Shown here in pieces: positions 36,333 to 44,243 of a DNA stretch of 46,488 nt; position 1 is the stretch's first letter; every line of letters begins with the position of its first letter. The position numbers and the translations under genes are program-made. Where the stretch lies: contig CATLAL010000006.1 of NCBI GenBank assembly GCA_949878425.1, positions 65,075-111,562 on the forward strand, given 5' to 3'. The notes under the pieces are model-generated. The model searched no databases. It was not told where the DNA came from and saw only the letters and a program-made list of their open reading frames with translations. Source of the DNA: an uncultured Oscillospiraceae bacterium (GTDB taxonomy: Bacteria > Bacillota > Clostridia > Oscillospirales > Oscillospiraceae).

Positions 36333-36621
36333 TTCATTCTTTTTCTTGAAAGATAAAGAATTAAAAAAGAACTTGGGCAGCGCTCGCGCTGCCTGAGCAG
36401 TCATAGGCGGCCATAGGCCGCCGGCCCGGTCGTTGACGGCGAAGCCGGCAATGACCGGCTCAGGGCGAAGCCCAATGACACGAAACACGCAAAGCTGTCG
36501 CTTTGCTCTTGCCCTTCTGTAGTGAAAAAAGGTATACCGTACCAAAACATAAGCGAAACGAAGTTTTGCTCAAAAATTTTCTTTTGATTCTTTTCTTTTT
36601 TTAAAGAAAAGAATGTATGCC
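36333..36621. repeat. Composite intergenic repeat with facing alpha ends (copies 6 and 7)
   Basis: The left palindrome ATTCTTTTTCTT/AAGATAAAGAAT begins at 36336, the right one ATTCTTTTCTTT/AAAGAAAAGAAT spans 36587-36614 and ends in GTATGCC. Inside are the 87-bp delta block (36369-36455), a GCAAAGC/GCTTTGC hairpin (about 36490-36507) and AGCGAAAC/GTTTTGCT (36552-36570). It fills the gap between dnaE and the metallo-hydrolase gene; no gene is seen. Confidence 0.7.
36369..36455. repeat. Delta block, 87-bp dispersed repeat (copy 1)
   Basis: Nearly identical, in inverted orientation, to 42964-43051. It contains the hairpins GGCAGCG/CGCTGCC, GGCGGCC/GGCCGCC and GCCGGC-rich arms, and ends GAAGCCGGCAATGAC. 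Differences are about four substitutions and a 2-nt change in one hairpin loop. Confidence 0.8.
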
Positions 36622-36647
36622 GACGTATGGCCGCCCCTGCCCGGCCG

Positions 36648-37442
36648 CTACGCCTGGATGCTCTTGCCGCAGGAGAGATAGTGCATATTGGGCAGGCGGG
36701 CGGACAGGTACCGGTATGTCTCCTCTCCGGTGCAGTGGCAGGTATAGAACTCCACGTCGTACCTCCGCAGCTCTCCGGCGATGCCTCCCAAAATCTCCTC
36801 CGGGACGCTCCTTTTCGTCACCGGGACGCTCAGGTGGTACCCGCCCACGCAGATCGCGGGCCGGTACGGCCTGGCCCGCTCCAGGATATTGACCACGCCG
36901 CAGTGGCCGCAGCCCATCAGCAGGACGTTTCGCTCCCCGAAGAGCAGCAGATTCTGCTCGTGGGCGAAGCGGTCCGGCCCCGTTTCATCGTACAGCGTGT
37001 CGTTGGCCGGGGAGTGGAATTTGGCAGTGTCCGCCACCGTAAACAGCAGCAGCTCCCCGTCGATCCGGTAATCACCGTCCAGCAGCAGCACCTGGGGGTG
37101 GTCCATGAGCCTCCGGTCCAGGCCGATGGGGAACTTGACGAACCCCAGCGACTTGGAGAAGTGCCGTTCAAAGGCCCGGCGCTGGACATAGACCCGGGCG
37201 GTGCGGTTGACCTCCAAAAAAGCCGCCAGGGCCCCGCCGTGGTCGCTGTGCCCGTGGGAGAGCACCACGGTATCCACCTGCTCCAGGTCGATGCCCCGCT
37301 TTGCCGCGTTCTCCAGCAGGGTGCGGTCCGGCCCCAGGTCGAACAGCAGCCTGTGCCCCGCCGTCTCCACGTAGAGGGACAGGCCGTGGACCCCCTTCAG
37401 CTCACAGTTGGATGTGTTCTCTACCAGCGCGGTAAGTTTCAT
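36648..37442 (-). CDS. MBL-fold metallo-hydrolase, dihydropteroate-synthase-like subgroup
   Basis: 264 residues with the metallo-beta-lactamase motif HGHSDHGG (zinc ligands), an upstream glycine/aspartate strand FDLGPD, and GCGHCGVVNIL as the third-histidine motif. It matches the MBL subgroup that includes archaeal methanopterin ribofuranosyl-aminobenzene synthase-like proteins. Its reaction in bacteria is not known; this gene is common beside whiA or dnaE in this order of Clostridia. ATG 37442 follows whiA by 14 nt and is likely co-transcribed. Confidence 0.87.
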   Translation of the reverse strand: MKLTALVENTSNCELKGVHGLSLYVETAGHRLLFDLGPDRTLLENAAKRGIDLEQVDTVVLSHGHSDHGGALAAFLEVNRTARVYVQRRAFERHFSKSLGFVKFPIGLDRRLMDHPQVLLLDGDYRIDGELLLFTVADTAKFHSPANDTLYDETGPDRFAHEQNLLLFGERNVLLMGCGHCGVVNILERARPYRPAICVGGYHLSVPVTKRSVPEEILGGIAGELRRYDVEFYTCHCTGEETYRYLSARLPNMHYLSCGKSIQA

Positions 37443-37456
37443 GCGTCCGCTCCCCC

Positions 37457-38350
37457 CTACTTCCGGCTCAGTTCCACCAGCTTGCGCAGCCGGTGGTTCA
37501 GGCAGCTCTTGGTCACCGGCGGCTCGAACTCCTCCGCCAACTGGGTCAGCGTCAGCTCCGGGTAGGTCTCCCGCAGCACAATGGTCTCCTTCAGCGCCGC
37601 CGGCAGGCCCTCTACCCGGCCCTGCTCGTAGAGCCGGCGGATGGCCCGCAGCTGCTCCTGGGCGGCGTCCACCGCCTTGTCCAGGTTGGCGGCCTCGCAG
37701 TTTACCCGCCGGTTCACGCCGTTGCGCAGCTCCTTCTCCGCCCGGGTGTTCCCCAGCTCCATGGCCTGCGCCGGCGCGCCCATCCGGGTCAGCAGGTCCT
37801 CGATCTGGCCGCTGCTCTTGAAGTAGACCACCTGGCTGCCGCCCCGGACCGTCCGCCGGGGCCGGCAGCCCATCTCCGTCAGCAGAACCATCAGCTCCCG
37901 GCTGGCCTGGGCGTGGCTGGTGGCCAGCTCCAGGTGGTAGCGCTTGCTGGGCTCGGTGACGCTGCCCCCCGCCAGAAAGGCCCCCCGCAGAAAGGCGGCG
38001 CGGCAGCAGTCCTCCTCCAGAAGGCCGAAGTTGATGTGGAGCACCGGACTCTGCCGGGAGTCAAAACCAAAGGCGTCTATGATCCGGCTGATCTTTCCGG
38101 CGTCCGTGAGCTGGAGCACGTACTTGCGCTCCCCCTCCCCGGGCAGCCGGTCAAAGGCCAGTCCAAAGGCCCGGTCCAGCAGCTCCGGCAGCCGCCGGGC
38201 AAAGCTCCCGCACTCCGTGATGAGACGCACCTCCCGGGACGTGAACGTGTTGCAGCAGAGCAGCGCGCCGTATACCTCCGCCCGGGCGCAGCACCCGCGC
38301 CCTAGCTCCGCCCGGCATAGCTCCGCCTTGACATCGCCGGAAAAGGACAT
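37457..38350 (-). CDS. whiA: DNA-binding regulator WhiA
   Basis: 297-residue protein with an N-terminal LAGLIDADG homing-endonuclease-like fold (AAFLRGAFLAGGSVTEP carries the degenerate motif) and a C-terminal helix-turn-helix (LTQLAEEFEPPVTKSCLNHR). In Firmicutes it affects cell division and chromosome segregation without nuclease activity. The start is ATG 38350 (MSFSGDVKAEL) with AGGTGGTGG upstream; the frame continues back into a repeat. Placed after yvcK, separated by a composite repeat; the HPr gene found here in Bacillus (crh) is absent. Confidence 0.95.
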   Translation of the reverse strand: MSFSGDVKAELCRAELGRGCCARAEVYGALLCCNTFTSREVRLITECGSFARRLPELLDRAFGLAFDRLPGEGERKYVLQLTDAGKISRIIDAFGFDSRQSPVLHINFGLLEEDCCRAAFLRGAFLAGGSVTEPSKRYHLELATSHAQASRELMVLLTEMGCRPRRTVRGGSQVVYFKSSGQIEDLLTRMGAPAQAMELGNTRAEKELRNGVNRRVNCEAANLDKAVDAAQEQLRAIRRLYEQGRVEGLPAALKETIVLRETYPELTLTQLAEEFEPPVTKSCLNHRLRKLVELSRK

Positions 38351-38370
38351 GAAACCACCACCTGCTACGG

Positions 38371-38613
38371 TATTCATCCTTTTCTTTAAAAAGAAAAGGA
38401 TCAAAAGAAATTTTGGCGCAAAACTTCGTTTTGCTTATATTTTCCTTATGAGATATACTATTTCTGTGAAAAACAAGAAGCGAAACTGTCGTTTCGCGAA
38501 AAAGAACTTTCTTTTTGATTCTTTTTCCGTGCAGTGACCGCGAAGCGGGCACTAGCAGCCCAAGCCCCCCAAAGGGCGGCGAGCGGTCTTTCAAAAGAAA
38601 AAGAATGTATGCC
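38371..38613. repeat. Composite intergenic repeat with facing alpha ends (copies 8 and 9)
   Basis: Left unit ATCCTTTTCTTT-AAA-AAGAAAAGGAT (38376-38401), then GCAAAAC/GTTTTGC (38418-38434) followed by TTATAT, GCGAAAC/GTTTCGC (38480-38497), and a split right unit whose arms GATTCTTTTTC (38518-38528) and GAAAAAGAAT (38597-38606) are parted by an insert beginning CCGTG. It ends in GTATGCC. It fills the yvcK-whiA gap. Confidence 0.7.
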
Positions 38614-38621
38614 TTACGCCC

Positions 38622-39659
38622 TCACTCTGTCCGGTATCTGCCCAGGCCGGCAATCCGGACGCTGCGCTGGGCATGGAGCTCCAGCAGGGCGGCGGCCAGG
38701 AGCTCCGGGTCATGGCGGACCCGGCCGTCCCGGACGGCGGAGACGGGGCGGCTGATGAGCTCCACGCCCAGCTGGGCGCAGGCGGCCTTGTCGAAGCGCA
38801 GGGGCTCCGCCCCCTCCCGGGCGTAATTGGCAGCCACCTCCTCGGGAATCTGGGAGGAGTTGACCAGGCACAGGTGGAAGAGGTCCGGCAGGGAGTGCTG
38901 GAAGATGGCCCGGATATGGTCGGCGTTGGTATAGCCCTCCGTCTCCCCCTCCTGGGTCATGACGTTGGCGATATAGATTTTCAGGGCGTCGGAGCCGGCG
39001 ATGGCCTCCGCGATGCCCTCCACCAGCAGGTTGGGAATGATGCTCGTATAGAGGCTCCCCGGGCCCAGGAGGATCATGTCCGCCTCCCGAATGGCCTCCA
39101 GGGCCGGCGCCAGGGCCGGGGGATGCGATGGCAGCAGGCGCACCCGCCGGATGCGGCAGTCCTCCCGCTTCTTGCAGTAGAAGATTTTCGACTCCCCCAG
39201 CACTCTGGCCCCGTTCTCAAACTCCGCCTCCAGCTGCACGTCCGCCGTGGTCACCGGCAGGACCCGGCCCGTAATGGCCAGCACCTGGCTCATGCGGCTG
39301 ACCGCCTGGTCAAAGCTGCCGCCGGAGATGCCGTTGAGGGCGGCCAGGAAGAGATTGCCGAAGCTCTGCCCCTTCAGGGAGCCCTCGGTAAAGCGGTAGT
39401 GGAGCAGCTCCCCCATCAGGGGCTCCACGTTGGCCAGGGCCTCCAGGCAGTTGCGCACGTCCCCCGGCGGCAGCATCCCCAGCTCCTGGCGCAGTACGCC
39501 GGAACCGCCGCCGTCGTCCGCCACTGTGACGATGGCGGTGAGGTTGTTGGTGTGGCGCTTGAGGCCCCGCAGCATGGTGCTCAGGCCCGTCCCGCCGCCC
39601 AGCGCCACAATTTTCGGCCCCTTCCCGCTGGGCCCCCGGTATAGCGTTTTATCTGTCAT
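38622..39659 (-). CDS. yvcK: Gluconeogenesis factor YvcK/CofD-like protein
   Basis: 345 residues of the uridine-diphosphate-sugar-binding YvcK family, needed for growth on gluconeogenic carbon and for cell shape; in Bacillus it is a PrkC substrate. Seen: KIVALGGGTGLSTMLRGLK (nucleotide loop), TVADDGGGSGVLRQE, PPGDVRNCL and LLGPGSLYTSIIPNLLV. The start is ATG 39659 (MTDKTLYRG) with AAGGAAAC upstream; the frame goes on through the repeat at 39682. The gene sits between rapZ and whiA in the conserved trio. A PrkC homologue is encoded at 2744-4699. Confidence 0.93.
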   Translation of the reverse strand: MTDKTLYRGPSGKGPKIVALGGGTGLSTMLRGLKRHTNNLTAIVTVADDGGGSGVLRQELGMLPPGDVRNCLEALANVEPLMGELLHYRFTEGSLKGQSFGNLFLAALNGISGGSFDQAVSRMSQVLAITGRVLPVTTADVQLEAEFENGARVLGESKIFYCKKREDCRIRRVRLLPSHPPALAPALEAIREADMILLGPGSLYTSIIPNLLVEGIAEAIAGSDALKIYIANVMTQEGETEGYTNADHIRAIFQHSLPDLFHLCLVNSSQIPEEVAANYAREGAEPLRFDKAACAQLGVELISRPVSAVRDGRVRHDPELLAAALLELHAQRSVRIAGLGRYRTE

Positions 39660-39681
39660 AGCTTGTTTCCTTATTACGTGT

Positions 39682-39839
39682 TCATCCTTTCCTTTGTGAA
39701 CAAAGAAAGGGAGCAAAAGAAAAACTTTTTGCGGCGAAACCATGTTTCGCCGTGTACAGCGCATTGAGAAGCTGTATTCACAAATTGAGGGGCCGCAAGG
39801 ACCGGCCCAGGCAGCGTTCAACGCTTAGCATACAGCTTC
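39682..39839. repeat. Composite repeat: alpha unit (copy 10) joined to a short GAAGCTGTATTCA element
   Basis: The alpha unit CCTTTCCTTTG-TGAA-CAAAGAAAGG (39686-39710) is followed by CAAAAGAAAAACTTTTTG, then GGCGAAAC/GTTTCGCC (39733-39751), then GAAGCTGTATTCA (39768-39780) ... GCATACAGCTTC (39828-39839). The last 72 bp keep both ends of the 841-1071 element, including GCAGCGTTCAA before the right end, and look like an internal deletion derivative. The rapZ stop begins one base after it. Confidence 0.68.
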
Positions 39840-40700
39840 TTAGCTCCTGGTCATATCCCGGTGGTTCTCCGTCACCTGGTAGCCCAGGGAGCCGATATAC
39901 CCCGCCAGAGCGTGAGTGACGGCCACGGACCGGTGGCGTCCGCCGGTACAGCCGATGGCCGCCACCAGCACCGTCTTTCCCTCCTCCCGGTACAGGGGCA
40001 GGATGAGGGCGAGCAGCTCCCGCAGCTTCCCCAGGAACAGCTCCGTCTCCCGGAAGGAGAACACGTAGTCCCGGACCTCCCGGTCCAGGCCCGTTTTCTC
40101 CCGCAGGTCGTCAATATAGAAGGGATTGGGCATAAAGCGTACGTCAAAAACCAGATCCGCCTCCAGAGGCAGGCCGTGCTTGAAGCCAAAGGACACCAGA
40201 CTCACCATCATCTCCCCCGCGCCGCCCTGCCTGCCGAACAGCCGCAGCAGCTCCCCCCGCAGCCGGGCGGTGGAGTAGTGGGTGGAGTCGATCACCACAT
40301 CCGCCTGGGCCCGCACTGGGGTCATCAGCTCAATCTCCCGGCGGGCCGCCTCCTCCAGGGAGCCGCTCTTCTCCTGAAGGGGGTGGAGGCGGCGGGTCTC
40401 CTTGTAGCGGCTGATAATGGCCGCCACGTCCGCCTGAAGGAAGAGCAGCTTGCAGTTATACTCCCGCTGGCGGAGGGTGGAGAGGACTTCCAGAAATTCG
40501 TCAAAATTCTCCGCCGTGCGCACGTCGTACACCAGGGCTACCCGGCTGTAGCGTCCGCTGCCCGCCGCGCAGAACTCCGCAAACTTCAGGATCATGCCGG
40601 CGGGCATGTTGTCCACAATGTAAAACCCCATGTCCTCCAGAAAGGAGGCTGCCTTGCTCTTACCCCCGCCGGACAGTCCGGAAATGATTAGAATCTCCAT
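39840..40700 (-). CDS. rapZ: RNase adapter RapZ / GlmR-linked nucleotide-binding protein (YvcJ family)
   Basis: 286 residues with an N-terminal P-loop GLSGGGKS (8-15), a Walker B-like segment VALVYDVRTAENF, and the C-terminal GCTGGRHRSV motif of the RapZ phosphosugar-binding domain. In E. coli RapZ steers glmZ RNA decay; the Bacillus homologue YvcJ hydrolyses GTP and affects competence. Which role applies here is unknown. GGAAGGAGAGGG precedes ATG 40700. murB lies 25 nt upstream. Confidence 0.94.
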   Translation of the reverse strand: MEILIISGLSGGGKSKAASFLEDMGFYIVDNMPAGMILKFAEFCAAGSGRYSRVALVYDVRTAENFDEFLEVLSTLRQREYNCKLLFLQADVAAIISRYKETRRLHPLQEKSGSLEEAARREIELMTPVRAQADVVIDSTHYSTARLRGELLRLFGRQGGAGEMMVSLVSFGFKHGLPLEADLVFDVRFMPNPFYIDDLREKTGLDREVRDYVFSFRETELFLGKLRELLALILPLYREEGKTVLVAAIGCTGGRHRSVAVTHALAGYIGSLGYQVTENHRDMTRS

Positions 40701-40725
40701 CTCTCTCCCTCTCCTTCCCCGGGCC

Positions 40726-41637
40726 TCACGAAAGTATCCTGATCTCTGGCTCCAACGCCACGCCGGTCTCCTCCAGCACCCGCTCCTGGATGTGCCCGAT
40801 CAGCTCCAGCACGTCGGCGCAGGTGGCGGAGCCGGTATTCACCACGAACCCCGCGTGCTTCTCCGACACCTGGGCCCCGCCCACCCGGAGCCCCTTCAGG
40901 CCGCAGCCCTCAATCAGCGCCCCGGCGAAGCGGCCCTCCGGCCGCTTAAAGACGCTCCCGGCGCTGGGCAGCTCCAGGGGCTGCTTCTCCCGGCGGCGGC
41001 GGCTGAGGTCCTCCATCTCCGCCCGGATGGCCTGGCCGTCCCCCGGCTCCAGGGCCAGCTCCGCCTCCAGCGCCACGCCGGAGCGGCGGGAAAAAACACT
41101 GCGGCGGTAGCCGAACTCCAGCGCATCGCACTCCAGACGCACCGTTCCCTCTCCGGGGAACCAGGCCGTCACGGCCCGGACCACCTGGCTCATCTCGCCG
41201 CCATAGGCCCCGGCGTTCATGCACACCGCGCCCCCCAGACTGCCGGGGATGCCGTGGGCAAAGGCCAGACCACCCAGGGACTGCTTCTGGGCGAAGAGCG
41301 CCAGCCGGGCCAGACTCACCCCCGCGCCGGCCCGGATCCCAGCGCCGCCCAACCGCTCCAATCTATCCAAATGGCCGGTGTGGATGACGAGGAGGTCCAG
41401 GCCCTCGTCGGCAGCCAGCAGGTTGGAGCCGTTGCCGATTACCAGGGTGGGCCAGCCCTCCGCCTCCGCCAGCTCCAGCAGCGCGGCCAGCTCCTCCGGC
41501 CCGGCGGGCCGGGCCAGCCGGCGGACGGGACCGCCGATGCGGAAGGTGGTGTGCCGGCTCATGGGCTCCTCCCGGAGCACCTCCATGTCCGGGAAGCGCT
41601 GGGAAATCAACCTGTCAAAGCTCTCAAACCAAGGCAT
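40726..41637 (-). CDS. murB: UDP-N-acetylenolpyruvoylglucosamine reductase
   Basis: 303-residue FAD enzyme making UDP-MurNAc for peptidoglycan. FAD-binding segments TTFRIGGPVRRLARPAG, VIGNGSNLLAAD and HGIPGSLGGAVCMNAGAYGGE are present; the C-terminal domain has the catalytic serine in SAGSVFKRPEG and glutamate near LEPEIRIL. It is a short, type II MurB as in Firmicutes. The start is ATG 41637 (MPWFESFDR) behind AAAAGGAG; a GTG six codons earlier overlaps that site. Confidence 0.96.
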   Translation of the reverse strand: MPWFESFDRLISQRFPDMEVLREEPMSRHTTFRIGGPVRRLARPAGPEELAALLELAEAEGWPTLVIGNGSNLLAADEGLDLLVIHTGHLDRLERLGGAGIRAGAGVSLARLALFAQKQSLGGLAFAHGIPGSLGGAVCMNAGAYGGEMSQVVRAVTAWFPGEGTVRLECDALEFGYRRSVFSRRSGVALEAELALEPGDGQAIRAEMEDLSRRRREKQPLELPSAGSVFKRPEGRFAGALIEGCGLKGLRVGGAQVSEKHAGFVVNTGSATCADVLELIGHIQERVLEETGVALEPEIRILS

Positions 41638-41712
41638 AGGCAGACTCCTTTTCACATGGTATACGCTGGGTAGGGCCGGGCGCCTCCGGCCTCGTCATGA
41701 ATGAACAAGGAC

Positions 41713-41788
41713 GCGCAAAACAAGGTTTTGCGCAAAAAGTTTTCTTTTTGATTCTTTTTCTTTTGAAAAAGATTCAGAATGTATGCCA
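41713..41788. repeat. Hairpin plus A/T-rich palindrome unit, family alpha (copy 11)
   Basis: GCGCAAAAC-AAG-GTTTTGCGC (41713-41733), then AAAAAGTTTTCTTTTTG and ATTCTTTTTCTTTTGAAAAAGATTCAGAAT with a few extra bases in the right arm, closing with GTATGCC. It fills the gap between glk and murB. Confidence 0.68.
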
Positions 41789-41799
41789 AATGCGCGCCC

Positions 41800-42750
41800 C
41801 TATTGTATCCCCAGCAGGGCGGCGCCGATGATGCCGGCGTCGTTGCCCAGCTTGGCCTTGACCAGCTTGGTATGGCGGTCGGCCTCCCGGCCGAAGCACA
41901 TCTCCAGCACCATACTCTGAAGCGGGGCAAGCAGGTCCTCATCCCGCTCGTGGCTGACGCCGCCACCCAGGGCGATTACCTCCGGCTGGAAGATGTTGAC
42001 AACGTTGGCCAGGCCGCAGGCCAGGTATTCCAGATACTGGTCCACCACCGCTCTGGCGGCGGCGTCGCCCTTGCGCATGGCCTCAAAGGCGGTGCGGCCG
42101 TCCACCCGGCTCAGGTCGCCGCCGGTGAGGCCCCACATGGCGGAATCCTTGTGGCTGTCCATGGCGGCTATGGTCTGACGGATGAGGGCGTTGGCGGAGG
42201 CGTAGCGCTCCCAGCAGCCCCGGCGGCCGCAGCTGCACGGCTCCCCGCCGTAGACGATCACCGTGTGCCCACCCTCCCCGGCGCAGCCGTTGACGCCGGT
42301 ATGAATTTTTCCGTTCAGGATAATCCCCGTGCCGATGCCCGTGCCCAGGGTCACCAGGATCAGACTCTCAATGTCCTTGTTCTCGTAGTGGTAGAACTCC
42401 CCCAGAGCGGCGCAGTCCGCGTCGTTGCCCAGGCGCACCGGCACGTCCCAGTGCCGGTGGAACATCTCCGCCACCGGCATGGAGCGGATGGGGATATTTA
42501 CGGTCTTAATCACAACGCCCTGCTTGTCGTCCACCGGTCCGGGGAACCCCATGCCCACAGAGGCCACCTGGTCTCTGGGCACGCCGTTCTCCTCGGACAG
42601 CTCAATGGCCATCCGCGCCAGTATCTCTCCCATCTGCTCCATGGACTCAAACTGTAGGGGCGTCTTTTTTGTGGCCGTGATCTCGTAGCGCTCGTTCACC
42701 AACCCGGCCTTCAGATTGGTGCCGCCAATGTCAATGCCAATGTAGTACAT
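41800..42750 (-). CDS. glk: ROK family glucokinase
   Basis: 316 residues. N-terminal phosphate-binding loop GIDIGGTNLKAG, sugar-binding GNDADCAALGE, E-G-G-H (GEGGHTVI) and the ROK zinc motif CSCGRRGCWE identify a glucokinase-type kinase rather than a repressor (no N-terminal helix-turn-helix). Phosphorylates glucose with ATP at the head of glycolysis. The start is ATG 42750 with GGGAGGAG upstream; the longer frame enters a repeat. Its place after hprK links it to sugar control. Confidence 0.92.
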   Translation of the reverse strand: MYYIGIDIGGTNLKAGLVNERYEITATKKTPLQFESMEQMGEILARMAIELSEENGVPRDQVASVGMGFPGPVDDKQGVVIKTVNIPIRSMPVAEMFHRHWDVPVRLGNDADCAALGEFYHYENKDIESLILVTLGTGIGTGIILNGKIHTGVNGCAGEGGHTVIVYGGEPCSCGRRGCWERYASANALIRQTIAAMDSHKDSAMWGLTGGDLSRVDGRTAFEAMRKGDAAARAVVDQYLEYLACGLANVVNIFQPEVIALGGGVSHERDEDLLAPLQSMVLEMCFGREADRHTKLVKAKLGNDAGIIGAALLGIQ

Positions 42751-42786
42751 AGCGCTCCTCCCATACGTTTCTTTGGGGCATACTTG

Positions 42787-43148
42787 GGCATACATTCTTT
42801 TTCTTTTTGAAAAAAGAAAAAGAATCAAAAAGAAAAACTTTATCCGCAAAGCTCCGCTTTGCTTATGGGATTTATGAGGGATGCTTTGTAGGAGTGCGCG
42901 CCCCCACATCAAAACCGCCAACCATACCAACAAGAGAAAGGCAACAGCCTTTCGAGTGTTCGCGTCATTGCCGGCTTCGCCGTCAACGGCCGGGCCGGCG
43001 GCCTATGGCCGCCCATGACTGCTCAGGCAGCGCAAAGCGCTGCCCATGTTCTTTTTGATACTTTTTCCGTGGGCCGCCTGAAAGGCGGTTTAGGCTCGCC
43101 GGCGCCCGCAGGGCACCGAAAGCGACGCTTTCAAGAAAAAGTATGTAG
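42787..43148. repeat. Composite intergenic repeat with facing alpha ends (copies 12 and 13)
   Basis: Left unit GGCATACATTCTTTTTC ... GAAAAAGAATCAAAAAG (42787-42832), hairpin GCAAAGC/GCTTTGC followed by TTAT (42846-42866), hairpin GAAAGGC/GCCTTTC (42936-42953), the delta block (42964-43051) and a split right unit GATACTTTTTC (43060-43070) ... GAAAAAGTAT (about 43135-43144) with an insert that also begins CCGTG. It is the longest such region and lies between hprK and glk. Confidence 0.7.
42964..43051. repeat. Delta block, 87-bp dispersed repeat (copy 2, inverted)
   Basis: Reverse complement of the block at 36369-36455 with only a few differences. Reading GTCATTGCCGGCTTC at the left and CCCATGTTC at the right, with the same nested hairpins. 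Confidence 0.8.
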
Positions 43149-43183
43149 CCTAGGCGCTCTGGACTATGCCTAGGCGCCCTGGA
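43149..43183. repeat. 15-bp tandem direct repeat at the hprK 3' end
   Basis: CCTAGGCGCTCTGGA (43149-43163) and CCTAGGCGCCCTGGA (43169-43183) differ by one base. The second copy encodes the last residues and stop of HprK; the first stands just outside, touching the end of the composite repeat. It could be a target-site duplication or a slip. Confidence 0.6.
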
Positions 43184-44111
43184 CGTGGCGCTCCAGCTCG
43201 TCGGCCAGCTTCTGGGCGGCGTTGAAGCCATACTTCTTGTGGCGGTTATTCATGGTGGCCACCTCGATGATGGTGGCCAGGTTCCGGCCCGGCTGGACGG
43301 GGATGGTGATGATGGGCACGTCCAGGCCCAGGATATTCACCTTCTCCTCCTCCAGGCCGAAGCGGTCGTAGAACTTATCCTCCCGCCAGCGCTCCAGGTG
43401 GACCACCAGGTCAATCTGCGCCTCCGCCTTTACGGCGCTCATACCCAGCAGCTGCTGCACGTCGATGACGCCGATGCCCCGCAGCTCGATGTAGTGGCGG
43501 ATGAGCTCGGGCGCCTTGCCGTAGAGCTGGTCCGCTACCCGCCAAATGTCCACCGCATCGTCCGCCACCAGGCGGTGGCCCCGCATCACCAGCTCGATGG
43601 CGGCCTCGCTCTTGCCCACGCCGCTGTCGCCGGTGACCAGCACGCCCTCGCCGGAGATATCCAGCAGCACCCCGTGGCGGGTTATCGTGGGAGCTAGGGC
43701 CTTGGTGAGGTATTCAATCACCTTGCTGGTAAACACTACCGTGGTATCCGTGGTGTGGAGCAGGGTGCGCTGCTTCTGCCGGGCCATGGCCAGACACTCT
43801 GGGTAGATATCCAGATCCCGGGAGACCACCAGGGCGGGGATCGGGTACTCGAAGAGCCGGGAGAAGCTCTTCTCCCTCAGCTCCGGCGCCAGCCCCTCCA
43901 GCATCTTGGTCTCCGCCATGCCGATGACCTGGAGGCGGCGCTCATCGAAGTAGTCGAAGTAGCCCAGCAGCTGCAGTGCCGGGCGGTTTACGTCCTTAAT
44001 TCCCACCAGTGCGGTCTCAAAGTCCTCCCCCTTGTTCACTACAGCCAGTCCCAGCTGCTTTACCAGCTCCGGGAGCTTGACGCCGCCGGTCATCTCGTCT
44101 GTCTGCATCAT
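43170..44111 (-). CDS. hprK: HPr kinase/phosphorylase
   Basis: 313-residue bifunctional enzyme that phosphorylates and dephosphorylates Ser46 of HPr, controlling carbon catabolite repression. N-terminal domain about 1-130; catalytic domain with Walker A GDSGVGKS (161-168) and the family signature ELRGIGVIDVQQLLGMSAVK. The start is ATG 44111 (the first of two) with GGGAGGAG upstream. It has its own consensus promoter and probably leads transcription of glk-murB-rapZ. HPr (ptsH/crh) is not in the window. Confidence 0.96.
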   Translation of the reverse strand: MMQTDEMTGGVKLPELVKQLGLAVVNKGEDFETALVGIKDVNRPALQLLGYFDYFDERRLQVIGMAETKMLEGLAPELREKSFSRLFEYPIPALVVSRDLDIYPECLAMARQKQRTLLHTTDTTVVFTSKVIEYLTKALAPTITRHGVLLDISGEGVLVTGDSGVGKSEAAIELVMRGHRLVADDAVDIWRVADQLYGKAPELIRHYIELRGIGVIDVQQLLGMSAVKAEAQIDLVVHLERWREDKFYDRFGLEEEKVNILGLDVPIITIPVQPGRNLATIIEVATMNNRHKKYGFNAAQKLADELERHVQGA

Positions 44112-44177
44112 ATCACGCTCCTCCCAGTTATATTCTTTTGCTTGCCAGTCTTTTTTCACGCAATTTGTACGGAGAAT

Positions 44178-44206
44178 ATTATAATATAAATGGCCCCGCT
44201 TGGCAA
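44178..44206 (-). promoter_or_regulatory. Consensus promoter of hprK
   Basis: On the minus strand TTGCCA (44201-44206), 17 bp, TATAAT (44178-44183). Transcription should begin near 44171, leaving a 60-nt leader before the ATG. The same two hexamers drive the chemoreceptor at 21080. Confidence 0.78.
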
Positions 44207-44243
44207 GAGCGCAAAGCCGGCATCTCAGGGCTTTCTCATAAAT

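Noticed and set aside
34781..36349. 522-codon plus-strand frame opposite dnaE
   Set aside because: Antisense shadow of dnaE produced by G+C bias at third positions; no family features.
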